This document shows positions 1-7,818 of a stretch of 64,000 bases of DNA, one piece after another. Numbering within the stretch: position 1 is the stretch's first letter; every line of letters starts with the position of its first letter. The notes under the pieces were generated by a model. That model made no database searches and was not told where the DNA came from. It was given only the letters and a program-made list of their open reading frames with translations. The stretch is taken from the NCBI GenBank assembly GCA_965203685.1, contig OZ241908.1:62001-126000 (forward strand), given 5' to 3'. Source of the stretch: VXYL01 sp965203685 (GTDB lineage: Bacteria > Pseudomonadota > Gammaproteobacteria > Pseudomonadales > Azotimanducaceae). The position numbers and the translations under genes are program-made.

Positions 1-2
1 GC

Positions 3-593
3 TCCGACTACGTCACGCTGCATGTGCCGGCGTTGCCTGAGACGGCGAACATGGTCGATGCGAAGTCCCTGGGAAGCTTCCGGCCAGGCACGGTGCTGCT
101 GAACTTCGCCCGCCAGGAGATCGTCGACGAGCGAGCGGTCCGAGACGCACTCGAAGCCGGTCGGCTGCGCGCCTACATCGCGGACTTCCCGAGCACTGTG
201 CTCGCGGGCATGGCGAACGTCCACGCCACGCCGCACCTCGGCGCGAGTACCGACGAAGCGGAGGAGAACTGCGCGGTCATGGCGGCCGATCAACTGCGCG
301 ACTTCCTGCGCCACGGCAACGTCGAGAACTCGGTCAACTTCCCGGATGTGAACTTGGAGCCTGCGGGCGGCTACCGCGTCGGTGTTACCAACCTGAACGT
401 GGCCGGGATGCTCGGCCATGTCATGTCGGTCCTCGCGGACGCCAACATCAACGTCATCGACATGATCAACAAGAGCCGCGACAACGTGGCCTACAACCTG
501 ATCGACATCGAGACGCCGCCGAGCGAGGGGGTCATCGACCGGATCGAGGCGTTCGAGGAAGTGTTGAGCGTGCGGGTGTTGGAGGCGGCCTAA
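3..593 (+). CDS. serA: D-3-phosphoglycerate dehydrogenase, C-terminal part (gene enters from the left edge)
   Basis: The last 196 codons of a 2-hydroxyacid dehydrogenase; the start lies outside the window. The open frame runs from base 3, upstream of the first internal GTG at 24. The visible part holds the end of the NAD-binding domain, with LNFAR and the ATPHLGAST stretch that carries the catalytic His. A C-terminal ACT-type domain of about 75 residues begins near GVTNLNVAGMLG. An ACT tail after this catalytic domain is typical of SerA, which oxidises 3-phosphoglycerate in the first step of serine synthesis and is often inhibited by serine at the ACT domain. The serA call is from recalled family features, not a search. 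The next gene is convergent. Confidence 0.88.
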   Translation, partial: SDYVTLHVPALPETANMVDAKSLGSFRPGTVLLNFARQEIVDERAVRDALEAGRLRAYIADFPSTVLAGMANVHATPHLGASTDEAEENCAVMAADQLRDFLRHGNVENSVNFPDVNLEPAGGYRVGVTNLNVAGMLGHVMSVLADANINVIDMINKSRDNVAYNLIDIETPPSEGVIDRIEAFEEVLSVRVLEAA

Positions 594-621
594 GGGCTTT
601 CGTCGCCCCGAACGGCCGCTG

Positions 622-1527
622 TCAGGCCGACACCGCGTCCGCGATGAACTCCATCGCAGTTGCCGCGCACTCCTCGGGCTCTTCGAGTTGCAGGAAGTGC
701 GAGGTCTCCGGCACGAAGTCGTAGTCGAGCGCCAGGATCTCATGCATGTCGACGGATGGCATAAAGGTGTGCGGTGTCGCCGGGTCGCTGCCGATCACCT
801 TCACGGGACACTTGAGCGTCTCGAGGTCGACCGCAGCGGCAAACTCGAACCCCTGTTCGTAGATGCGCGCCTCGTACTCGGGCGGACACCGTAGCTCCTG
901 GCTTGTGCCGTCGGCCGTGGGCCGTAACGTCGTTTGCGCGAGCAGTTCCGCGACGCCTTCGCGCAGTCGCTCGAACGCCGGTGTGCGGGCTAGGCGCTCT
1001 GCGTAAGCCGCCTTGGTGTCGAACACCGTACGGCGTCGGCGCGCACCTTCGGCAAGCTGTCCCATGGTCGACCGCAAGAGTTCGCGGTCGCCCGGATCGC
1101 ATCCCGGCGGGCAGATGAACGGGTCGAACAGCACCAGGCCGGCATAGGCGTCGACCGCCACCGAGGCTTCGATCGCGGCGACCTGGCCCGATAGCGAGTG
1201 GAATACGCCGATGCGGGGCTTGGCGCCGAAGTGGGTATCGATCGCCCGGGCGATGGACGCATTGTCACGAACGAAGGTAGGGATGGCGTGCGCGTCGAGA
1301 GGGCCGACGCTGTTCCAGCCGTGGTTGCGCAGGTCGTAGACCACGATGTCGAATCGATCGGCGAGCAAGGTCCAGAATGGGTAGTAGGCGTCCGCCGCGA
1401 ATCCGTTGGCGTGGCTCAGCACGAGGCGTGGTCCGGTGGCATAGCCGTGGCGGCGCAACAGGATCGCGGTGCCGTCGTCCATGCGCGCTTCGGCGACGGC
1501 GAGCGGCTCGGGCACCGCCCACGTCAC
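622..1527 (-). CDS. alpha/beta-fold hydrolase
   Basis: A hydrolase of about 301 residues. LSHANGF matches the oxyanion-hole region, HSLSG near residue 110 is the nucleophile elbow (a variant of GxSxG), and a C-terminal ETSHFLQLE supplies the catalytic His. The frame stays open upstream to 1740, but that part overlaps the dioxygenase gene in another frame and looks like shadow sequence. GTG at 1527, five bases after the dioxygenase stop, is chosen as start; ATG at 1482 is the alternative. The tight spacing suggests one transcript with the dioxygenase. The substrate is unknown; esterase, lactonase or C-C hydrolase activity are all possible. Confidence 0.75.
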   Translation of the reverse strand: MTWAVPEPLAVAEARMDDGTAILLRRHGYATGPRLVLSHANGFAADAYYPFWTLLADRFDIVVYDLRNHGWNSVGPLDAHAIPTFVRDNASIARAIDTHFGAKPRIGVFHSLSGQVAAIEASVAVDAYAGLVLFDPFICPPGCDPGDRELLRSTMGQLAEGARRRRTVFDTKAAYAERLARTPAFERLREGVAELLAQTTLRPTADGTSQELRCPPEYEARIYEQGFEFAAAVDLETLKCPVKVIGSDPATPHTFMPSVDMHEILALDYDFVPETSHFLQLEEPEECAATAMEFIADAVSA

Positions 1528-1531
1528 GGAC

Positions 1532-2605
1532 TCATTGCCCGCGTCCACATGCCGTGGCGTGTTCAGGACGAGCGCCCGCGTGTGCCAAGAACTCGCTGGT
1601 GACAAACTCCCATTCCGACCAGTGGTCGCACATGGCATCGATCGCCGCATTCCACGGATCGTAACTGGCGTCGTATTCCAGGAACTCTCCGTCCCAACCA
1701 CGGTCGGGATGGTCGCTGTCGCCGAGCACCGTGGCACCACCCGGTCGATGGCGGCGTAGCCGGAAATAGACGTTCATGCGCGGATCGGCACCCTCGTTGA
1801 TGCTCGCCCCATGGGGACACGCGTGCAGGGCGATCACCGCATCGCCTTCGTCGAGGAGGATCGGCGCCGGGACGGGGACGCCGTCCTCGTCGGTGAACTG
1901 GTCGCGGATCGCGCGTGGCATGGGCGTCAGCGCAACGCCTTTGCCCCCCGCGGGCGACAGCCGCGGCCAGCCGAGACCCTCGGGACCCACGACGCCTCCC
2001 GTGTTGCGCTGCATGCGGAAGAACTGCTCGACCTCCTCGTGGGCGCCCTTCAGCAGGCACAGGTTGCCGCGGCCGAACTCGGTCTGGTCGTTGAGCGCCA
2101 CGCCCACGAAAGCGGTGAAGCTCCCGAGTGCCAGGGTGCAGGCCCGGTCTTGGAAGAACGGCGTCTTGTTGGCGCCGATCTCGGTGGCACCGCCCGTGCC
2201 GAAATGCCGTGTCCGTGGTGCCACCCAGGAGTCAACGTCGTCGGCGGTTTTCGGAATGTCCGGCGAGTACCACATACCGTCGACGTGCGGGTGCCAGCCG
2301 TAGTTGGGCGCTTGCGTCTTGGGTTGCGGGTAGAGGATCGCGGCGAACGCACTCTGCGGCGGGTCGTAGGGTCCCATCGCACTGTGCATGATCTCGCCCA
2401 ATGGGCTTAGGTTGACGAGATCCGGCAGCGTCGATGCGCCGCTCAGGTCGTGGTAAGGCCGCCGAACGCCCTCCTTGGCGACGTGCATGTTGATCGCCCG
2501 TCGCGCATTGAACGTGAGTTCCCTGGGCACGGCGTCGCGGACGATGACGAAGCCGTCCCGGTACAGCGAGACCTTCTCGTCGAGGCTGAGTTCATTGGCG
2601 TGCAT
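1532..2605 (-). CDS. phytanoyl-CoA dioxygenase (PhyH) family protein
   Basis: A 357-residue protein of the Fe(II)/2-oxoglutarate-dependent PhyH superfamily. The iron-binding HxD is H107-V-D109 in GWHPHVDGMW. The distal ligand is probably His265 in CPHGAS, and Arg276 lies where the family binds the 2-oxoglutarate carboxylate. The family hydroxylates or halogenates small molecules; the substrate cannot be read from sequence. It is the first gene of a minus-strand pair with the alpha/beta hydrolase that begins five bases after its stop, so the two may act in one pathway. A second, unrelated-looking PhyH enzyme lies at 46360-47361. Confidence 0.82.
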   Translation of the reverse strand: MHANELSLDEKVSLYRDGFVIVRDAVPRELTFNARRAINMHVAKEGVRRPYHDLSGASTLPDLVNLSPLGEIMHSAMGPYDPPQSAFAAILYPQPKTQAPNYGWHPHVDGMWYSPDIPKTADDVDSWVAPRTRHFGTGGATEIGANKTPFFQDRACTLALGSFTAFVGVALNDQTEFGRGNLCLLKGAHEEVEQFFRMQRNTGGVVGPEGLGWPRLSPAGGKGVALTPMPRAIRDQFTDEDGVPVPAPILLDEGDAVIALHACPHGASINEGADPRMNVYFRLRRHRPGGATVLGDSDHPDRGWDGEFLEYDASYDPWNAAIDAMCDHWSEWEFVTSEFLAHAGARPEHATACGRGQ

Positions 2606-2658
2606 GGCAGCCCGTTCCCGCTCGTCGCTTATGAGAACTGGAATCGTAGCAGGCTTGC

Positions 2659-3678
2659 CTAAAACGCCGGGAACACCGCTTCGGCGAAGTGCCGCGCGTA
2701 GTCGTAACCGCCAGCGGACAGTGGAAGCGGTGTCGGCATCGGGTGGGGCACGACGACCTCGATGGGGAGGCCGAGGCCAAGGATGGTGCGCAGTTGGTCC
2801 GTGATGGCCTCGAACGAACCGTGCAACGCGAAGGCGTCCACGGCTTCGTCGGGTAGAAACGCGACGACGTCGCCGGCGGCTTCAAGGTCGCGGGCGTGGT
2901 GGAAGTCGGGCCAGACCTTTCGCTTCAGCGATGCGACATCCTCGCCAGGCCAGTCGAGACCTATGTTGTGAAACAGGTTGGGCGAGTATTCGTAGTAGCC
3001 GGCGGCGGCCGCGCGGCCGATGCGTCCCGCACGCTGGCTGTTCTCCTCGACGATCGTGTGGAATACGCAGCCGATGCGGACGTCGGCAGGATCGCGCCCC
3101 GCCTCGGTAGCGCCCGCATGCACGGCCTCCACGGCAAGGCGCAGATTGGTCTCGTGAACGCCGACGCGGATGAAAACCCCGTCGGCAACCCGACCAGCCA
3201 TCTGTAGCGTTTTGGGACCTTGCGTGGCAACCCAGACGGGAACCGGGGCCGCGTGCCGGAGTACTGCCGGCCGGGCCGCTGCGACCGGGACGGGTTCGCC
3301 TGCCGTCAGTCCCTTGATCGTGCGGATGGCGTTTTCGAGCGTCGCGACGGTTGCCGGGCGCTGGCCCATCAGGCGCACGGCTGTGTCACCCACGCCCAAG
3401 CCTAGGAGTGTTCGGCCCGGTTCGAGCCGGTCGACGGTGGCAACGGACCCGGCGATGACGGCGGGATGTCGCATCACGGGGTTCTCGATGAGCGTGCCGA
3501 GGCGGATCGTGCGCGTACTCGCCAAGGCGTGGGCGAGCATGACGTAGGGATCCTGCACCAGTAACGGCGAAGAGGGGATGAAGCCGTAATGCCAACCGAG
3601 GCGTTCGAGCCGGGCCGCGTCGTCGGCGAACTGCGCCGGCCCCCGGGTGTCGAGGCGGTTGAGACCGAATTCGAGCAT
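2659..3678 (-). CDS. LLM-class flavin/F420-dependent oxidoreductase
   Basis: A 339-residue luciferase-like monooxygenase family protein with the TIM-barrel start MLEFGLNRLDTRG and family segments such as TIRLGTLIENPVMRHPAV, a barrel strand followed by the conserved turn. The frame is open to 3804, but the first 42 residues are low-complexity and not family-like, so ATG at 3678 is preferred. Members use FMN or F420 to oxidise or reduce small organics. It is the first of three LLM genes here (also 9086 and 22568). It is transcribed away from the selenoprotein gene across a 140-base intergenic region. Confidence 0.82.
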   Translation of the reverse strand: MLEFGLNRLDTRGPAQFADDAARLERLGWHYGFIPSSPLLVQDPYVMLAHALASTRTIRLGTLIENPVMRHPAVIAGSVATVDRLEPGRTLLGLGVGDTAVRLMGQRPATVATLENAIRTIKGLTAGEPVPVAAARPAVLRHAAPVPVWVATQGPKTLQMAGRVADGVFIRVGVHETNLRLAVEAVHAGATEAGRDPADVRIGCVFHTIVEENSQRAGRIGRAAAAGYYEYSPNLFHNIGLDWPGEDVASLKRKVWPDFHHARDLEAAGDVVAFLPDEAVDAFALHGSFEAITDQLRTILGLGLPIEVVVPHPMPTPLPLSAGGYDYARHFAEAVFPAF

Positions 3679-3818
3679 AAGAGTCGACGCTGCCCAAGCA
3701 GCCGGTAGGCTACCAGCATCGCGTAACGGGTCCGTGTCGCGCGGCCGGCAGGCTTGCGATTGTCCGTCGGCATGGCGGATGATGGGTGACGGTCGCATCG
3801 CCACGGGAGGGGAAGACG
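3679..3818. promoter_or_regulatory. divergent intergenic region between the LLM gene and the selenoprotein glutathione peroxidase
   Basis: These 140 bases separate two divergent genes and must hold promoters for both. The purine-rich stretch GGGAGGGGAAG at 3805-3815 is a strong ribosome binding site about six bases before the TTG at 3819. This supports that unusual start, which lies upstream of the in-frame UGA. I see no convincing -35/-10 pair or operator. Confidence 0.5.
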
Positions 3819-4292
3819 TTGACCAAGTTCCACGATCTGACCATGGACGCCATCACCGGCGAGCCGTTGAGCTTCGAGAAGTACAAGGGCCAGGCGTGCC
3901 TCGTCGTCAATCTCGCGAGCCAGTGAGGAATGACGCCCCAGTACGCAGGTCTGCGTACCCTTGAAGAAAGCGGTGCCGTCGCCGTGCTCGGCTTCCCATG
4001 CAATCAGTTCGGCCGCCAGGAGCCTGGCACCAACGAGGAGATCCTCGAGTTCGCGAAGTCGCAGTACGACGCGAACTTCCAGATCTTCGCGAAGGTCGAG
4101 GTGAACGGTCCGGGCGCCTGCGAACTCTACCGGTATCTCAAGTCCGCGCAGGCCCGTCCCGACGGCCAAGCGGACGTGGCCTGGAACTTCACCAAGTTCC
4201 TGGTCGATGGTGACGGTGAGGTCATTGCGCGCTACGAGCCGGGCGTCACCCCGACCGCCATCGCCGATGACCTTGCGAGCCGCCTCAACTAA
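3819..4292 (+). CDS. glutathione peroxidase, selenocysteine-containing (UGA at 3924-3926 read as Sec)
   Basis: A thiol-peroxidase of the glutathione peroxidase family, full length at 157 residues if the in-frame TGA at 3924-3926 is read through. Codons before the TGA give LVVNLASQ and codons after it give GMTPQYAGL. Together they match the family active site NxAS-x-[C/U]-G-x-T-x-x-Y, with the TGA exactly at the catalytic position (residue 36). Gln63 in FPCNQFG and Trp122-Asn123 in AWNFTKF complete the catalytic tetrad. The start is TTG at 3819 behind a strong ribosome binding site. A gene finder that stops at TGA would report only 120 residues from ATG 3930 and lose the active site. A SECIS-like hairpin follows at 3941-3958. 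The gene probably reduces hydroperoxides and lies 14 bases before a CoA-transferase. Confidence 0.88.
3941..3958 (+). promoter_or_regulatory. bacterial SECIS hairpin for UGA recoding
   Basis: Inside the glutathione peroxidase coding sequence, GTACGC (3941-3946) and GCGTAC (3953-3958) form a perfect six-base stem around the loop AGGTCT. From memory, the loop with its two closing pairs, GCAGGTCTGC, is the same as the apical part of the E. coli fdhF SECIS that SelB binds. The conserved loop G is base 26 counted from the U of the UGA, against 23 in fdhF, within the known spacing range. Unlike fdhF, no bulged U is visible in the stem. Position, loop identity and the active-site UGA together make this a strong call. 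Confidence 0.85.
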
Positions 4293-4306
4293 GACAGGGA
4301 GAACCC

Positions 4307-5500
4307 ATGCCCGCCCTCGATGGAATGCGCATTCTCGACATGACCCAGTACGAGGCAGGCACGTCGTGCACGCAGGCGTTGGCTTGGATGGGCGCCGACG
4401 TCGTCAAGGTCGAGCGGCCCGGACGCGGCGACCCCGGCCGTGGCGCGAACGGCAGCGCGGAGTACTTCGTGGTCTGGAACTCCAACAAGCGCAGTGTTGC
4501 CGTGGATCTCGGCAACCCGGAAGGGCGGCAGTTGCTGCTCGACATGCTGCCGAACTACGACGTCTTCGTGGAGAACTACGGGCCGGGCGTCATGGAAACG
4601 CTCAGCCTCGACTACGACACCATGAAGGCGGTCAAGCCGGACATCATCTACGGTCGGGTGAAAGGCTTCGGCACCTCCGGGCCGTGGTCGGACTACAAGT
4701 GCTACGACATGGTCGCCCAGTCCGCCGCAGGAGCGTTCTCCATTACGGGCGAGCCGGACGGTCCACCCATGCGCCCTGGTCCTACCACGGGCGACGCCGG
4801 TACCGGCGTGCAGATGGCATTGGCCATCGTCTCCGCGTATGTACAGAAGCTCAAGACCGGCGAGGGCCAGCTCATCGAGCTGTCGATGCAGGAGGCGATG
4901 ACCTACTACCTGCGCACGGCGACCTCGGGCGGCAACTACGGTGAACGCGCGGCACGACGCTCGGGCAACGGCGGCTCGCCGAACATGTCCCTGTATCGGT
5001 GCCGTGGCGACGGGCCTAACGATTTCATCTACATCATGGCGGTGACCCCGCGGATGTGGCAGGCCCTGTGCCGGGCCATCGACCGGGAGGACCTGCTGAC
5101 CGATCCCCGCTACGCGGATCCGAGAACGCGCTACGAGCGTCGTCAAGAACTGATCGACGAGATCGAGCGCTGGACGAAGGCGCGCGACAAGTACGAGGCC
5201 ATGCGCGAACTCGCGGAGGCTGGGGTCCCCGCGAGTGCCGTGCTCGATACCAGTGATCTGTACCGCAATCCGCACCTCGTGGAGCGGGGCTTCGTGCACG
5301 AGGTGGAACACCCGGCGGTGGGTCCGATCAAGCTGCTCGGCTGGCCGGCGCGGATGTCGGGGAGTCGAGTGCCGATCAAGGCGGCGCCCTTGCTCGGCGA
5401 GCACTCGCGGGAGGTCGTCGCCGCGGACCTTGGCCTGTCGGGGGCGGACATCGACGGCCTCGTCGACCGCGGAGTCCTCGACGTCGGCCGGGCGGAATAG
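4307..5500 (+). CDS. CaiB/BaiF (class III) CoA-transferase
   Basis: A 397-residue family III CoA-transferase with the N-terminal MRILDMTQYEAG, the ADVVKVERPGRGDPGR segment and GFGTSGPWSDYKCYDMVAQ, whose Asp (in CYDMVAQ) aligns with the catalytic aspartate that carries the acyl-CoA intermediate in this family. It moves CoA between organic acids; the acid here is unknown. It starts 14 bases after the selenoprotein stop and 14 bases before the TonB receptor, so the three may be co-transcribed. The end of a second gene of the same family lies at the right edge of the window. Confidence 0.88.
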   Translation: MPALDGMRILDMTQYEAGTSCTQALAWMGADVVKVERPGRGDPGRGANGSAEYFVVWNSNKRSVAVDLGNPEGRQLLLDMLPNYDVFVENYGPGVMETLSLDYDTMKAVKPDIIYGRVKGFGTSGPWSDYKCYDMVAQSAAGAFSITGEPDGPPMRPGPTTGDAGTGVQMALAIVSAYVQKLKTGEGQLIELSMQEAMTYYLRTATSGGNYGERAARRSGNGGSPNMSLYRCRGDGPNDFIYIMAVTPRMWQALCRAIDREDLLTDPRYADPRTRYERRQELIDEIERWTKARDKYEAMRELAEAGVPASAVLDTSDLYRNPHLVERGFVHEVEHPAVGPIKLLGWPARMSGSRVPIKAAPLLGEHSREVVAADLGLSGADIDGLVDRGVLDVGRAE

Positions 5501-5514
5501 CCTGGCGTAGTCCC

Positions 5515-7785
5515 GTGAAGCAGCCGTGCATCGCGTGGCTCGTCGTCGCGGCGTTCGTGGCGAGCGGGGCGACCGGTGACCAAGAGCCGCACGAGGACAT
5601 CGAAATCGTGCGCGTGATCGCGCCCCTGACCTTGGACCCGTCGCCGGCGGCAGCGAACGTTCAAGCGGCGCTAGACGACGAAATCGAGGAGCAGCACTGG
5701 CTCACCCTCGCCGATCACTTGAGAGCGAACCTGGCAAGCGTCTTCGTCAACGAGGCGCAGAGCAACCCGTTGCAGCCGGACCTGCAATACCGCGGTTTCG
5801 TGGCATCGCCCTTGTTGGGACTGCCGCAGGGGCTCGCCGTGTACCAGGACGGCGTGCGGGTGAACGAGCCGTTCGGCGACACCGTCAATTGGGCACTCAT
5901 CCCGGACTCGGCGATCAGCGAGGCGCTGCTGGTGCCGGGGTCGAACCCGCTCTTCGGTCTCAACACGCTCGGCGGGGCGGTCGCGGTTCGAACCAAGGAC
6001 GGCGTTAAGCATCCCGGCACGAGCGCAACGCTCTCGGCTGGCTCGTTCGGGCGGCGGGAGTTCACGGCCGAGACGGGTGGCCACGCGCGGAACGAGGGGT
6101 TCGACTACTTTGCGACGGTCTCCGCGCTCCGCGAGGACGGCTGGCGGGACTACTCGCCGACGAACGCGGATCAGGGCTTCGCCAAGTTGGGTTGGAACGG
6201 CGCTGCGAGCGGTGTCGATGCGAGCCTGAGTTGGGCCGACACAGACCTCGTCGGCAACGGCGCGGCGCCGACGGAACTGCTCGAAGTGGAACCCACGGCG
6301 ATCTTCACGCGCCCGGATCAAACCCGCAACGACCTCCTCCAACTCAACGTGGTGGGACATCGCGAGATCGCCGATGGCATCCATCTCGCGGGCAACGTCT
6401 ACGGGCGCTCAAGCGACATCGCCACGTACAACGGGGATGACTCGGACTACGAGGATTGCGACGACGACGAGGAGTTACTGTGCATTGAAGACGACGACGA
6501 GGCGGAGTTGGCGGAAGGCGTGGACGGTCGTCCGATCCGCACCCGTGAAGGGTTGATCGGGGCCACCGTCAACCGGTCCGAGACACGCCAGGATGGCTTC
6601 GGCCTTGGCGGTCAGGCGAGCTGGAGCGGTCTCCTCGCTGATCGCCGCTCGCACCTTGTGGCGGGACTCAGCTTCGACACCAGCCGCATAGGCTTCAACG
6701 CCAGTACCGAACTCGGCTCGCTTGATGCGACCCGGCAGGCGGTCCCGGGAGGCGTCTTTGTGGGTGATGCATTCACCGCCGTCGACGTGGACGTATCGAG
6801 CTTGTCGCTCTATGCCGCTGCCCGCTGGGAGGCCATCGACGATCTCCATGTCGCTCTTACGGCCCGGTACAACCTCGCGGACATCACGCTTGCAGACCGC
6901 TTGGGGACAGCGCTCGACGGCGACCACCGATTCCGCCGCCTGAATCCGGGCATCGCGCTCGACTACCGACTCAACCCGGCGGTCTCGGCGTATGCCGCCT
7001 ACAGCGAGACCAACCGAGCACCGTCGCCGGTCGAGTTGACCTGTGCCGATGAAGACGCCCCTTGCCGGTTGCCGAACGCGTTTCTCGCCGATCCACCCCT
7101 TGAGCAAGTGGTTGTGCGCACGTTGGAAGGCGGCATGCACGGGCGGATCGGCGCGACGGCGTGGCGGTTCGGTTGGTTCCACGCGGAGAACCAGGACGAC
7201 ATCCTGTTCATCAGCGCCGGTCGCTTCACCAACGAGGGCTTCTTCGACAACGTGGGCTCCACGCGCCGCGCAGGCTTCGAGGTCAGCCTGCAAGGCGAAA
7301 CCGAGGCGCGGCTGAGTTGGTTCCTGAACTACACGCACATGTCGGCGACGTTCGAAGAGACTTTCCGCGTCCCGAGTGAGAACCACCCGGCGGCCGTCGG
7401 CGGCGAGATCGAAATCGTCCCAGGAGCGAGAATCCCGCTGATCCCGGAACGCCTGCTCAATGGCGGCATCGAGACCAATCTGACGGCGCGCTTGACTGTC
7501 GGCGCCGGCCTGCAGCACACCTCGCGCCACCACCTGCGGGGCGACGAAGCCAACCTTGCACCATCGATCGACGGCTACACGCTCGTCAACCTGCGTGCGA
7601 CCTACCGGTTCGGTGAGCGGGCCACGGCGTTTGTGAATGCCGAGAACGTCCTCGACGAGGACTACGCAACCTTTGGCGTTTTCGGCGAAGCCGACGAGGT
7701 GCTTGGCGACGACTTCGAGGACAATCGATTCGTGTCGCCCGGGGCGCCGAGGGCGGCGTGGGCCGGCATCGAAGTTCGGTTTTGA
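5515..7785 (+). CDS. TonB-dependent outer membrane receptor
   Basis: A 756-residue outer-membrane protein. It has an N-terminal signal peptide (KQPCIAWLVVAAFVASGA), a plug domain with DLQYRGFVASPLLGLPQGL, VYQDGVRVNEPFGD and NTLGGAVAV, and a C-terminal beta-barrel ending in an aromatic residue (EVRF). Translation begins at a GTG. Residues 308-334 form a very acidic insert with two cysteines (Cys315, Cys323) in a predicted extracellular loop; this could bind a cation. TonB-dependent receptors import siderophores, cobalamin, metals or oligomers. No TonB box or substrate is certain, and no neighbouring gene points to a ligand except the CoA-transferase upstream. Confidence 0.88.
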   Translation: MKQPCIAWLVVAAFVASGATGDQEPHEDIEIVRVIAPLTLDPSPAAANVQAALDDEIEEQHWLTLADHLRANLASVFVNEAQSNPLQPDLQYRGFVASPLLGLPQGLAVYQDGVRVNEPFGDTVNWALIPDSAISEALLVPGSNPLFGLNTLGGAVAVRTKDGVKHPGTSATLSAGSFGRREFTAETGGHARNEGFDYFATVSALREDGWRDYSPTNADQGFAKLGWNGAASGVDASLSWADTDLVGNGAAPTELLEVEPTAIFTRPDQTRNDLLQLNVVGHREIADGIHLAGNVYGRSSDIATYNGDDSDYEDCDDDEELLCIEDDDEAELAEGVDGRPIRTREGLIGATVNRSETRQDGFGLGGQASWSGLLADRRSHLVAGLSFDTSRIGFNASTELGSLDATRQAVPGGVFVGDAFTAVDVDVSSLSLYAAARWEAIDDLHVALTARYNLADITLADRLGTALDGDHRFRRLNPGIALDYRLNPAVSAYAAYSETNRAPSPVELTCADEDAPCRLPNAFLADPPLEQVVVRTLEGGMHGRIGATAWRFGWFHAENQDDILFISAGRFTNEGFFDNVGSTRRAGFEVSLQGETEARLSWFLNYTHMSATFEETFRVPSENHPAAVGGEIEIVPGARIPLIPERLLNGGIETNLTARLTVGAGLQHTSRHHLRGDEANLAPSIDGYTLVNLRATYRFGERATAFVNAENVLDEDYATFGVFGEADEVLGDDFEDNRFVSPGAPRAAWAGIEVRF

Positions 7786-7818
7786 CCGCGATCAGCCGCG
7801 GTCGACGGCATCCCTCGT

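Noticed and set aside
1482..1740. The N-terminal extension of the alpha/beta hydrolase to 1740
   Set aside because: It overlaps the dioxygenase gene in another frame and lacks family sequence; a start at 1527 or 1482 is more likely.
3930..4292. A 120-residue protein starting at ATG 3930 as the real glutathione peroxidase start
   Set aside because: It would lack the active site. The upstream half, a strong ribosome binding site and the SECIS-like hairpin all support read-through of the TGA instead.
3819..4292. The TGA as a simple nonsense mutation (pseudogene)
   Set aside because: The stop falls exactly on the catalytic residue and is followed by a hairpin with the fdhF-type loop; chance alone is unlikely. 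It remains possible if Sec genes are absent.
4289..5404. A 371-residue antisense frame over the CoA-transferase
   Set aside because: No motifs, typical of high-GC antisense frames; the plus-strand gene has full family features.
6475..7533. A 352-residue antisense frame over the TonB receptor
   Set aside because: It is low complexity and lies over a well-supported barrel domain.
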